Source: Kalmusia sp. IMI 367209 (lineage: Eukaryota > Ascomycota > Dothideomycetes > Pleosporales > Didymosphaeriaceae). From it: 64,000 bases of DNA. A program made the translations under genes and the position numbers. Position 1 is the stretch's first letter. Every line of letters starts with the position of its first letter. This document shows positions 37,501 through 49,267 of this stretch, one piece after another. The stretch spans positions 868,001-932,000 of the forward strand of contig JAPEUQ010000012.1 of the NCBI GenBank assembly GCA_027946365.1, written 5' to 3'. The notes beneath the pieces were generated by a model. It did not search any database. It was not told the origin of the DNA and worked only from the letters and a program-made list of their open reading frames with translations.

Positions 37501-39362
37501 GCTGGAGGAGACAGTAAGGTGCGTGGGTTAATGAGCTGCATGATGGCTACCTGTGCAAAATTTCCCGAGCCAAAGACAAACACACCATGGGCGGGCCGAG
37601 GGAGGGTTCCCTTGTTGGCGCAGCCGAACCCTACCAGCACACCCTATCAGTGATGTGTATATCATGGCGTCTATCTATAGCCCACTCTTCAAAGAGGTTT
37701 GCCAAGCGCTGCTACGAAATTACCTGCTGCTCACTGCTTGATGGGGCTCGGCGTCGCAAGATATTGTGGACACGCTCGAGAACACGACGAAGCAGTGAAG
37801 ACGAAAGTGTCCAAAGACCGCCGAACTATTCGAATTGAGCTGGAGGGTAGCCGTTCACATGTAATCCACAAAAGTGGAGCCGCGGGGACTCGACCTAAAA
37901 TCCAATAAACACCATGACGACTACGCAGCAAGTCCTACGACGCCTCAGTACTCGAGGGTGAAGGCCTCTCAAGCAACACCTACGACAGTGGCTTGCTATC
38001 TTGGGTCGCGCGCTACAGCACGCTCCGATGGGTCTCACAGGCATGATACTATAGCGACCAGGTATCCGAGTCGACATGCTCTTGCAGCGAGCACTACTGG
38101 CACTTCTCGATCATGTAGCTAGGCGTGCAGCGCAGCAGTGTCTTGTAGGCGGCCCCGAGCCGGGTACCGGCAGAGTCGCCAGTCAACCCGCATGGCGACC
38201 TCGATCGGCCAGCAGCGGCGTCAGAGTCGCTGTCTGCACCGCTTGTCTCTCTGGAATACAGTCCGTAGTCCTGAAGAGTCGGAGACTGTTGCTGTGGACG
38301 TCGTCTTGCAGGCATCAGTCCCGACCGTGTCCATGGGCCGTAAATAAGGGCGTTGCAGCGTCGATAAGCTAGCTCATGACCCCAAACGGGCAAGGCGTGT
38401 ACCACGCCTGTACGCCAGTACCGGTAAGTCTTGACCGCATGCAGGCGCACAATACGCAAATACATTACCGTCAGATAACAGGCGGGCTTAGTCGTGGGTC
38501 CGTGCTCTTCGCGAGCTGCTTCCGTGCCACAGCTAGCTCCCTCACCTTACATCGCACATGCCAACACCCCCACAGCTCTAGTCCGCCGCCGATCGTCCAG
38601 AAGCTCCCCTCCATCCTGGCTCGATGGCGCCCGTGCTAAGACGAGCCCCTGGCGCCCCATGTAACGGAAACCCAGGCACTAGTCGGGCGTTGTTTTCGGG
38701 GAGCTGGAGCCAGCAATCGATGACCATTGTTGCTGCGCTTCCATTCTTGATTATGCAACGATACGCCGCGTTAGGAATGGCAGACCCAGCAGGACAGTAC
38801 AAGCTCATCTGTCCCGGCATATCCACCATTCCGTCTGATGTGGCCAGGGACTGTTTTCCTGCCTGTATCGACTTCTCATGCCTTTGCTCTGCCGGTTTTT
38901 TTTTTGGTCCAAACATCACACTCTCTGTCCTCAGCACGGCCACCAGCTAGGATCACAGCCCACCTGACCAAGACTGGACGCTGACTCTGTTTCCCACTAA
39001 CCATCATTTGAAACTTCCAAAACCAAAGCCTAATCTGAGGTTGCTCTTGTCGTTTGGCTCCTGGTCATCCGCGCTCACGCCAACTGCGCCTTACCGGTCT
39101 ATATCAGCAGCTATTCCAGGCAAAGTACGAATCCTTATACATTATCGGCCAAATTCTTGGTCAAGTGCCGTCTGTCGTCGTCTCCGCGGTACGCAGAACC
39201 ATATGCTCGTCGAGTCCCGCCACTGCTACTTCCGGCTCACATGTTTGTGGTGTACCCTCAACATTAAGCACTCTTCATACGCACGCTTTTGTTTCCAATC
39301 ACAACTTCGAATCTTGAATTCTTCGCTCTTCGCTGTTATCCCCGCGGATCCGGTTTCCCAGC

Positions 39363-42300
39363 ATGGTTTATTGCACCTACTGTGGGCAATCCTTCACCCG
39401 GGATGAGCATCTTGAAAGACATATCCTCACCCGTAGGTCCGACTCTTGCTCTATCATCCCCTAACTTGCTAACCGTCTCTTTCTAGATACGAACGTTAAG
39501 CCCTATAAGTGCTTTACATGTCATATGAGCTTTGCTCGTCGGTGAGTCCCGCTCCAATCTTCACACAACGAAGGACTAGATACTAATTAATATCAAAGGG
39601 ATCTACTCCAAAGACATTACACAGTCCACGGCCGTGATGCGAACAATCAAGAAGGGCTTCCCCCTAGCGCCGGTATCATACCTAAGTCGGCAGGTCGAAC
39701 TCCCATTGCCTGCAGCAACTGCGCAAAGACGAAGACAAAGTGCGACAAGAAATTCCCATGCAGTCGATGCGCACAGCGCAACCTCAAGTGCACTTTGCGT
39801 CCCACACGTCGAGCGTCCAAGAACATGAACAGAGTAGTGCCACCAGGCGAGAACGGTGGCAGTGGATCGAGTGAATCTGGGACTACCAATGAATCTCACG
39901 ATAATTCTGGCGGTAATTCGCCAAGCCGAGATGGTCAGGTACCTGTGCAATCTCAGTCACGGGCAGCGAACCCACAAGTACCATCTCCTCAGCAATTCAA
40001 CGAACAAACACAGACCGGACAGTCATCGCAACCACCCTCGGCAATACACTCGCGGAATCCTTCGATATCTCATCCAGTGCAGCAGCTTCAAAACCCTACA
40101 CCAGAAGATAAACCACTGCACGTTCCCATCGCCACGACCACGCCACCCTTTTTTGAGCAGTCGCCCCCGAACGGGAATCCTATAACGATGTCAGGAGTCT
40201 TGTCTCCACTGCCAACACCTGCCAATGGCTTTGTCTCGCAGACACCCATGTCAGGCTACGAAGACTTCGTACGGACCGTACAAGATCACTCAGATGATGC
40301 CAGCCCACGATTCATCATGGATCCTTGGAGCACCATGTCAATGGGCCAGGACTTCGAACCAATGAGAATCGACCCATCACTGCTAATATCCATGAATATG
40401 GATATGAGTATGGGCCCCCCAAGTGATGGCATACTTGGAATGATTCCTGACATGTCGCCTTCTCAAACATTCGGGCCGGTCCAAACACCTATTCAAACGC
40501 CAAGAATGGACGAGTCCTTCTCCGACCTGCAGATCGGCAGCTCAGCTTCTATGTTCTACCCCACCAACAGGCAGAGCTCCATTGTAGACGTCGGTGCTCC
40601 TGATCTCGGTGCTATCATTGCTGCACAGGATGGCTGGACCGTATTCCGCTGTACGCCGGCTATTCCGTCCAGCTCTTGTCCACGCACTGCGAGGCTCAAT
40701 TTAGAGCGTCTTGAGCAAAGTCTCAAGAACCACGAGGTTTGGAGCAATTGGCGGCCTTCGTGGGACGAAAGCGACTTCCAGCAGAGTGGGCGGGTCGACG
40801 TGGCCAGAATATACGAGGCAACCCGAGATAAGCTCCTTGCCATAACACAGAGCTTCCTGCACAAGGCTCTAGACATCCACAAGGACGGTATGAGCAGTTC
40901 TAGCAGTGATTCGCCAGGTTCAACCGCATCCAACTTCATCCTTTTACCGCCTGCTCCGGTGCTAGACTTGTTTCTCCGCTCTTACGCCAACTCTTTTGAA
41001 CGATTTTACCCCACCACTTCTCGCGGGACGCTAGATGCGAATGAATTGATGCAGAACTATAATGATAAAGCATCGAGTCTTCTCATCTTGATGATGATTG
41101 CGCAAGGCGCTATGACAATTCCATCCTTGGAGGCGAGATGGTTGACTGGCGGCATAACTGAAGCATGTCGCATCTCGTTATTCGACCTAGTCGAAAAGAA
41201 CATCATCATGGCTGGTGACCCAATCGTGCTACGTGCAGCCCTCCTCTTTACTGTTCAAGCAGCATGGAGTGGTGATAAGTGGCAGATGGACATTGCCATG
41301 GGCCAGCGTGGTATGTACTTTGCCATGCTGCGGCATTCGGGCATTCTCGAGCCTCGGCAGGTTTCGACACCCCAAGTCAATGGAAATAGAGTGGATACTC
41401 TATGGAAAGACTGGATTCAGCAGGAAGGTCGAAGTCGGTAAGTGAACATGCTACCAACCACGGGCCGCGTGCGGATCCGATACACGTGATACAACTTACT
41501 AATCTCCACTCTAGACTCATCTATTCGTGGGTGATGGTCGATCAGGATCTCTCCTTGTTCCATGACACAGCTCCTTTATTTTCCGTGACAGAATTTGGTG
41601 CGCCTATGCCAGATGCCGATGGGCTCTGGCAAGCGACGAACGCTTCAGAATGGTCTGAGATGTTCAATCAGGTACACGAATTCTCGAATGATCATTCATC
41701 CATAGGTTCTGGCGCCCGGCCATTCAGTTTGAGGGACTTATTCCGTCACTTTCTTGACGACGAAATCATCGCTCTTAATATCCAACTAACTCCACTACAC
41801 CTTCGTCTGTTGCTGCACCCTCTACAGACCTTGGTATGCCAATACTGTCAACTGCTGAGCTGCTTCTCCGATACAATGGCTTCGAGACAGCGTTCGCGAG
41901 CCTTGACTGCCGCATCTACTCGAGTGCGGCTGGAGGAAGTGCAATCGCTCTTACAGAGATGGTTCGAGTTGGCGGAGCGCTACATGTCGATGAACCCCAT
42001 GTGCCCCTTGATGCAAGCCAACCTTGTCATGTTCCATCTCATCAGCATGAACGCCGTGACTAATTTTCCGGAGATTGAACGACTCGCGCGGAGGGAAGGT
42101 GTTGATGGCTCGTACCAGCAGATGCTCTGGATCCACAAGAAGTGTATTTCGGACGTCCACGAAGCCATCTTTCATTCTGGGCAGATCATGCGTATCGTCA
42201 GAGAGATGCCAAAGGGTATTCGTCCTCCGTGGTGGCCTGGTGCAATCTACCGCGCCTCACTGGTACTCTGGACTGATGCTTTGACTCACACCGAGTCGAC

Positions 42301-42562
42301 AAGTCCAGCGCAACAAGGCCAGTACACACCTCCGGGTACGTCGGTGCCTGTAGATCGCCTGCAAGCGAACGACCCCACCATCGTCCGTTATGTTACGCGG
42401 AGAGAGGGTATCCCTACCCTGACCAAGAGAGACGGGTCGCCAATCGGTATCAATAACGGTTTCAAGGTGCTCTCACACTGTGTCGACGTCATTGACGAGG
42501 GCATTGCGACGAGGTTCTCCGATGGCATCCGCGGGAAGCTTGAAAAATTAGCCAGAGGCTAA
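39363..42562 (+). CDS. CMR1: Melanin transcription factor with two C2H2 fingers and a Zn2Cys6 cluster
   Basis: Four exons (39363-39432, 39487-39541, 39599-41437, 41515-42562) encode 1003 residues. The N-terminus has two C2H2 fingers, at residues 4-24 (CTYCGQSF...HILTH) and 32-52 (CFTCHMSF...HYTVH). A Zn2Cys6 binuclear cluster follows at 80-106 with spacing C-x2-C-x6-C-x5-C-x2-C-x6-C. A Pro/Gln/Ser-rich linker and a large fungal-specific transcription factor region fill the rest. This rare double zinc-finger architecture defines the Cmr1/Pig1 family, which activates PKS and hydroxynaphthalene reductase genes for DHN-melanin. Its position between PKS1 and BRN1 fits that role. The first two introns lie within or between the fingers, so the fingers are only seen after splicing. 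Confidence 0.95.
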
Positions 42563-45500
42563 ATCGTTCATGGCCTTATTTCTTCCCCTTCTTGCTCATA
42601 GACATCTTGACATGAACGATCCAGAAGTGCTCATGGATCTTTCGTTCGGGCGCCATCCATCAGGCGATAGGCATATAGAACGCGATACATATCGAACGTT
42701 GTATCGGCGTCTTCACATTTTTTTTATTCGCGTCGTTTGGGGATGGAATCTTGGGTGTGGGCTTTTTCATAATTCAGCAACCCGGAGAATAAGCTCGTTG
42801 GTAATGTATAGTACATGTTAATAATCACACATTTTCATCAATTACATACCTCTTTATCCCCAAAATTTCAGACAGTGTTATCTCATCGGATGCTCATCCA
42901 TCGCAGCGTGCCCCCACTGGCCAGTGGCCCTGGTCTCTCATCCTGCCTGCCATCAAGATTTCCAACACACCCACCCCACCGTACCATCAAGCTTTTCATC
43001 CTTTTTGATCGACAGCAATGTCTCGCGATGCCACCTCGTGCAGCCGACGCTTATCATGGTCCTTCTCCTGTCATGTTACTCCTGATGAACATCCGGACTC
43101 CATGCTTATATACGTCCTTGAGTGATTTCTTTTTAGGTGGGTGCGCTTGTGTTTCAGGTGCGATAGCGAGGGTGGTGTGGTAGGATGGGTGATTGGTCTC
43201 GACGTAGGCATGGGCCGATGGCGGGGTCGGGTGCTCGATAGCGAGACAAAACCGCGAATCCGCTATGGGTTGGCAACAGGTGATTGATCGAGATAGTGAA
43301 CGTTTAGAGAGACGGTATGTCGAGATTGGACACGCTCGGAACAGGTGCACTACAACGTCTTTCCATCGATCTGGGCGACGGTCAGGGCGGGTAACTCAAA
43401 ACCGAGGCATCGGATATTGGACACGGGAGGCAGACGCGGTATTAGTAGGGATCTGGCAGCGGTTACTGTCTGGGCGGGGTACCTAGTTTTGCGTACAGCG
43501 CCCGCGAGCCTCCTGCGAGCCTAGCCAACGTACCCGGATGTACATTCACTGTCAACGGCGATGATATGTGTACGACCGTTAGAAGAGCGGTTGTCGCACG
43601 TATGCAAGTTTATGTAGAAGCGTGGATTGTCCGGCGCTTGGGCGGGAGTAGGGATGTGCGGTCTGACTCCTTGAGGAACGATGGGAGTGGGGGTAGGGAC
43701 TAAATTGGTAAATGGTCTTGCTGTGGAGATATGAGGGTGGGGATAGAAGGTTAGAAATGCAAATCAGTCTAAGTGATCCATATACCCGTACTCTACAAGC
43801 TCTCTACTATATAGCGTCGAAGTGATGTATGTGACATGCCCGGGAAGACCGTCAGGAGGAGGTACATTCCGAATACTGCTTTTGGTCGCACGGCAAGGCC
43901 CCTGTCCGTACCAAAACGATCAGATGCAGTATAGACTCAGGCTAGCTTACGCGTCCAGCGTTGTTACCTGGGTACCGGTATGCCTATGGACAGTGTAGGA
44001 TCAGCATTCGTGTACGCTGGCTGTGAACTTGTATTTTGAGAGATATCTGAAGCACGACTCGTTTCACTTCCGCTTTCGGGTCGAATATCTCGATGACATT
44101 TTATACAGGCAGTTCCTTTTCTTCTGTCTTGTGAAATGTTTGTTGTTCGGTGGCGCTCGTGAAAAAGTTGCTACACTACGATATGGACGAGCGCACCGGG
44201 CATGCAGAACGGGTGCCCGCACTACAGCACAAAAATCGAGGGACGTGATCCTCCCGAGCGGAGAACAGAATACGACCTTCAGAGTTCATACGAGCTTTGA
44301 CGTAAGAAGGATGGAAATCCTGTCTGCAGGACGGAAAGTCGGAGCTTATGAGTCCCGGTGATACTTGATGCGGTACTACAAGGATAATTCTATGGGATTC
44401 TAAGGCTGAAATTGGCGTAAGAGGGACAGTTCTGCAGCTGCGTGGTGGGTGGAGCGTGTTTCAGAAACGAGGCTAGGTGAGACGAGAACAAAGCGAGGAA
44501 TGTTGGTGAATAGCCGTGACTTCAGTGATTTGTTGTCAACTCGCATCATTTCCTGGTATTTTTTGATACCAACAAGCGAAATTGATTTAGTTCCGGCTCT
44601 CCACAATCATCGAGGTTGATCCTCCAGCATGGCCGGGTTTCCGCCCCTAACCGTAAACCTCTCTTACCAAAATTTAAAGGCTCCTTTCTTCGGACACAAA
44701 CCTCTGTTATCCTGAAATCCTACTAATCTAAATGCAGCGGGTTTTGGGATCGTGTGCCCACAATTCTGTGACTACACTGCTTGATTCCAACTACAAGTCG
44801 CAGATCTGCGTTTAGCTTCGGCTACAGAGAATGAGGAGAAGAGGTCCGCATGAAAGATAATATACCAGTTACGCTTAGGAGTACAATTTTTTCGAGCCAC
44901 TCCTGACCTAAGTTGGTAGTTTTGCGCGATGGTTCATGATATGAGGGAGGGACCGGAGTATACAAAGGGCAATCGTCACGCGAATCTTACTGAAGGGAGG
45001 AGACACTGACATGCTATATGGTCAGAGACAGGTCCCGAACAAGACTATTAGGTATTTCATGCCCTCCAACTAGAGATTGAGCAAGGTAAGCGGTAAATAG
45101 TGACCCGCGTCGTTTTGCGCTGTCTGGTTGTATAACAGTCAGATCGTGAGTGCTCCATCTCTGTTCGAAAGGCGGGCCGAATCCCTACTTTCTCCATCTG
45201 ATGGATTGCTCTCCTTGTTCTTATATCTATTATGCATCTAGAAGGACACGACAATCAACTTTCCCTCTAATCACGTTGTGAAAATGCCTCGAATCGTAGC
45301 ATGAAGCCACCCATAAGCACTGAGAGTGGGAGGACGCATACGGACCGCTGAATGAGTCGCAATCCGAAGCTCTCCATGTCATCTACCTCCTAAGTTGTGA
45401 TCATTCATTCAGGATCTCCAGCGAGAGCCGAAAGATGGTCCGATTACGCGTCGTGGCACCAGATCGCCATGTGTGAGCTAGGCCAACGCCGAACAAACAC

Positions 45501-46831
45501 GAATGCGCCGTGCAGACGGTATATGAAGGCATTGCCGCCTTCTGTTTAGAATAGCATACTGATCTTAACTTGAATTACCGATGTTTGCCATCTTACATCG
45601 AGGTTTATACGATGCTGGGACAGATGATTTTGAAAAGAAAAAGGTAAGTCTCAGACTCAATCTACAATATCTCCTAACACTCGACTCATCAAGACTACTC
45701 TCTTTTCAAAAGGCTGACTGTTGTGCTTCTCTCTAATTTTTCTAACCTGGGCACAATCCTTGGGGTTGAGATCCGATGCGCACGTGCCATCTCCGACGTA
45801 GAGTCTGTGGAAGTGCGGAGCCGAAGCGATACGGGCGATCACGACCGCGACACCTCCTTTTGCCGAGCTCTCAAACATCCGTGTGTCACTGCTATTCGGA
45901 CTTGCGCTGTTGTGCTCTCACTGGAGAAAAGTATGGGGAGCCATCGAATGCTGGCAGGTAGTAGCAGGATTAGCCGGTGAATAGTAGGGCAAAATGCGCG
46001 GCGAGTCGAAGTAGCGCTCCGGAATACGTCACATGATGAACACCACGTCATTAGACAACCGCGTCCTTCCGCACGAAACAGATGCCATCGTTTTCGATCA
46101 GATCAGAGTTCGTCACTTTTCAGTTGCAATCATTTGCGAACAAAGAGGCAGGATGTTGGGGGTTGGTAATCCGCAAAGGGCTAGTTCTATCCCAGCCGCA
46201 TTCCCTAGCAAAGATCCGCTATCCCGACCGCTCTCCCCAATCCAGTCAGAACACAGCATTCAAGCGATCATCTCACCTTAACAATCGAGACAACTAATTC
46301 TGATACAGTACCGCTATCATTGAGACAGCTGTCTCTTTTGCAGGTATGGTACTTGCAAACAGCGTTCCTGCTCAAAATGGAGGCATCAAGGATCTTCGGC
46401 CCCGCACATCTCCGAAAACATCTTCCAACGCCTCACGAGAGTAGCTACCTAACACAAAAATGTCTGGCTCTCCTACGGGAGCTAACCACTCCGAATCGGG
46501 GATATGTAGCACAATGCTCATTCAGGGCTTAGCATGCTCGGAAGAGCAGCTTGCCCCGACCCTGTTCCCGTAGCGGAGAATGTCAATGGAATGTTTGTGA
46601 AGAGGATTGTGTGGTCGAAGGCAGCGGGTGCTGAAAGCGCAGTCGGACAAGCTATCGACTGACTCCAGTTGTCCGCTGCAGTTATCAAAGCTCAAAGGAC
46701 TATTTATCTAGACCTCTTCAGAACCGATTTCATTCATCATCCCATCAGTCATCACATCTTCACTCAAACCTCCTACCTCATTATCAACGACTACCTACCT
46801 TCTAATCTCAATATACACAGCACAAGTCAAC
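42563..46831. other. Intergenic region between CMR1 and BRN1
   Basis: About 4.3 kb with no supportable gene. Short frames lack domains or splice continuity. The last 200 bases before BRN1 are rich in TCA/CTC words typical of a transcribed leader. No repeat family was recognised. Confidence 0.45.
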
Positions 46832-47743
46832 ATGTCCAACACTCAGGTTCCCAGCTGGAGCCTCCAGGGCAAGATCGCCGTTGTCACCGGCTCTGGTAAA
46901 CTGCCCTCTGGGATTATGAGATCGCACAACAACTGACAATTACCATAGGCCGTGGCATCGGGAAGGAGATGGCTCTTGAGCTCGCTCGTCGTGGTGCCAG
47001 CGTCGCCGTCAACTACGCTAACAGCTCCGAAGCCGCTGAGGATGTCGTTAAGCAGATCAAGGCCATGAAGACTGGCGCAGATGCCGTTGCCATCAAGGCA
47101 AACGTCGCCAACGTCAAGGAGACCCAGAAGCTCATGGATGAGGTGGTCAAGCACTTCGGAAAGCTTGACATCTGCTGCTCCAATTCCGGTGTTGTTTCTT
47201 TCGGTCACTTCAAGGATGTCACTGAGGAAGAGTATGACCGCGTCATGCAGATTAACACCCGAGGTCAATTCTTTGTCGCTAAGGAGGCATACAAGAGAAT
47301 GTCGACCGGCGGCAGGATCATCCTTATGGGATCCATCACTGGTCAGGCCAAGGGTGTGCCTAAACACGCTGTTTACTCCGGATCCAAGGGTGCCATTGAG
47401 ACCTTCACTAGGTGCATGGCGATCGGTACGTTACTATATCACTGCATTACTAGGTACATTCACTAATGATTACACAGATGCTGGCGAGAAGAAGATCACA
47501 GTCAACTGTGTCGCTCCCGGTGGTATCAAGACCGACATGTACCATGCTGTGTGCCGTGAATATATCCCCGGAGGTGACGCTCTTAGCGATGATCAGGTCG
47601 ACGAATACGCCGCTACCTGGTCACCATGCGGTCGTGTTGGACAGCCCCTCGATATTGCCCGTGTGGTCTGCTTCCTTGCATCCGAGGACGGTGACTGGGT
47701 GAATGGCAAGGTCATTGGTATTGACGGTGCTGCTTGCATGTGA
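46832..47743 (+). CDS. BRN1: Hydroxynaphthalene reductase (DHN-melanin SDR)
   Basis: Three exons (46832-46895, 46949-47425, 47478-47743) encode 268 residues, the family length. It is a classical short-chain dehydrogenase/reductase. The cofactor loop is [12 protein letters not shown] (residues 19-30). The catalytic triad is Ser150 (MGSITG), Tyr164 and Lys168 (YSGSK), and [10 protein letters not shown] lies near 195-203. It ends GIDGAACM. In structural work on rice-blast enzymes the C-terminal residue lies in the active site, and a terminal Met is a feature of the trihydroxynaphthalene reductase. On that basis the 1,3,8-THN-reducing form is favoured, with 1,3,6,8-T4HN also likely accepted. It uses NADPH. 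It is the third melanin gene of the cluster, in the same orientation as CMR1. Confidence 0.95.
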
Positions 47744-49267
47744 GAGAACTTTAACGGGTTGACATGCTGTCCTATCTTCAGTGTGAATTTGTGCGACCTG
47801 GGCATAATACGGCGTTCAAGATCTATGTAAAGGAATATCATCTCAAATTGACCATCACCTGAATATCTTTAAATGTGATTATTTACTTTTCTTGTCTGTC
47901 TCCGTGTGTCAGCGATGCGATCTTTACCTCAAGTATCCCTTCACAACCAGGTCTGGAAGACATCGGGTGTTTAATCCAAAACCCAGGGGTCAGATTGCGT
48001 AAGCAGATGGCAGCTACATCCTTGTGCAGGTATACCACTAACACTCAAATCCGCCTTGGGCTATGTAACGCCCATGAAATTTGTCACTTGAATAGGTGCC
48101 CAACATTTGCACCATTCTCGATGTATCACAGTTATCAACGGCATTCCTTTCAGCACACTATCGCTGCTGTCCGAAGGATATCTTGCACTCTTGAAGAGAC
48201 AACACTCAGTCCTTAAAGGCATGCCTGTCGGTTTCCCATCTCGCTGCATTTGATAACATTCCTATCTCAGGATGTCCCATTGAGCTTGATGCTTTTTTGG
48301 GAAACGCGTACTAACCATTTTAGGTCTAGCCAACGCATGGGCTTCCGCGGTCGATCTTTCGAAACATCTCCCAGACGTTCGCGTTTGACGACTCTACCAT
48401 CTCGCGAATCATACATCTTGACCGTCAACAGAGGAAGGTCTTCTCTACATGTTTTCGAGGACCCGCGTGATGAGATGTGCGTTGATGGAGCAATGTGCCT
48501 GGGGGCCTCCGAGGGCTCTCTCCTATCAATCTCATAGAACTATGCACTACGTCGCCTCAGGAATCGGCTCAGTCGCGAACTACGTGCGTACCTTGTTCTT
48601 TTTGAGGTATTCGATACGGCATGAATTAGTCTCAACATTCAGTAAGGCCACTTTTGGAGTACTTGTCGCCAACTGCTTCACAATGCCCTTTCCGTCAAAA
48701 CGTTCAGATCGAGACCATTGCCCCGTCATATGGGGAACTTGACCACTCATGGTGTGCGCGGAGGTTTCACCAACACTACAAACGTCTCGTGATGGATCTC
48801 CAGCTAAGCTTTGCGCCTCAGATGTGCTAAACCAAACAACCCAGGTCCTGCTTGAAACGGTTGCCATGCACATTGGATACCTTGCCAAGTCGGACTGTTA
48901 GCAACCGACATGGAAAGCTTCACAGTGACAGTGACCATCGATGGTTTGCCACAGAACCCTACTGATCCAGCTAGGCTTTTGACAGAACTTTCAGGTATCG
49001 CATGCCTGGCTCGACCGGATCGAGAAGTTCGTGTCTCCCGCGTCGAACATGACACCGGAACCCTATCGACGGAAGTAGTCTACGCCGGCGGTTGTATATG
49101 CAACAGGTCGCCCTCATATTTAAACCTTCCGCATACTATATCAGCGTTACTGCTCAGCCAGCCTGATCAGCAGCTCGTCGTTCCTTCCTAATTGTTTATA
49201 TTAGAACCTAACTCTTTCTTTCTTGTAGTAATTTTCACAAAACCCAGGTGGTTTCCCTATTTTCAAC
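47744..49267. other. Intergenic region downstream of BRN1
   Basis: About 1.5 kb. A 93-codon frame at 48910-49191 (+) has no recognisable domain and is not supported. The last 200 bases contain an AT-rich segment upstream of the next gene. Confidence 0.4.

Larger units (their letters stand above)
27979..39362. other. Very long divergent intergenic region between PKS1 and CMR1
   Basis: About 11.4 kb without a gene that can be supported. Open frames are short, show no recognisable domain and often overlap on both strands. The largest are a basic 132-codon frame at 30242-30640 (-) with a CGRCG pair, and a 164-codon frame at 32860-33354 (-) that is Ser/Thr/Arg-rich. No transposase, reverse transcriptase, long terminal repeat or tRNA was recognised. 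The region holds two adjacent hairpins near 34.5 kb and short tandem repeats near 31.6 and 32.7 kb. Both promoters must lie inside it. Heavily mutated mobile-element remains are possible but not demonstrated. Confidence 0.5.

Noticed and set aside
27979..39362. Intact transposon in the PKS1-CMR1 gap
   Set aside because: No reverse transcriptase, transposase, integrase or long terminal repeat could be recognised on either strand.
46843..47367. Long minus-strand frame opposite BRN1
   Set aside because: It is the antisense shadow of a well-supported SDR gene and has no domain of its own.
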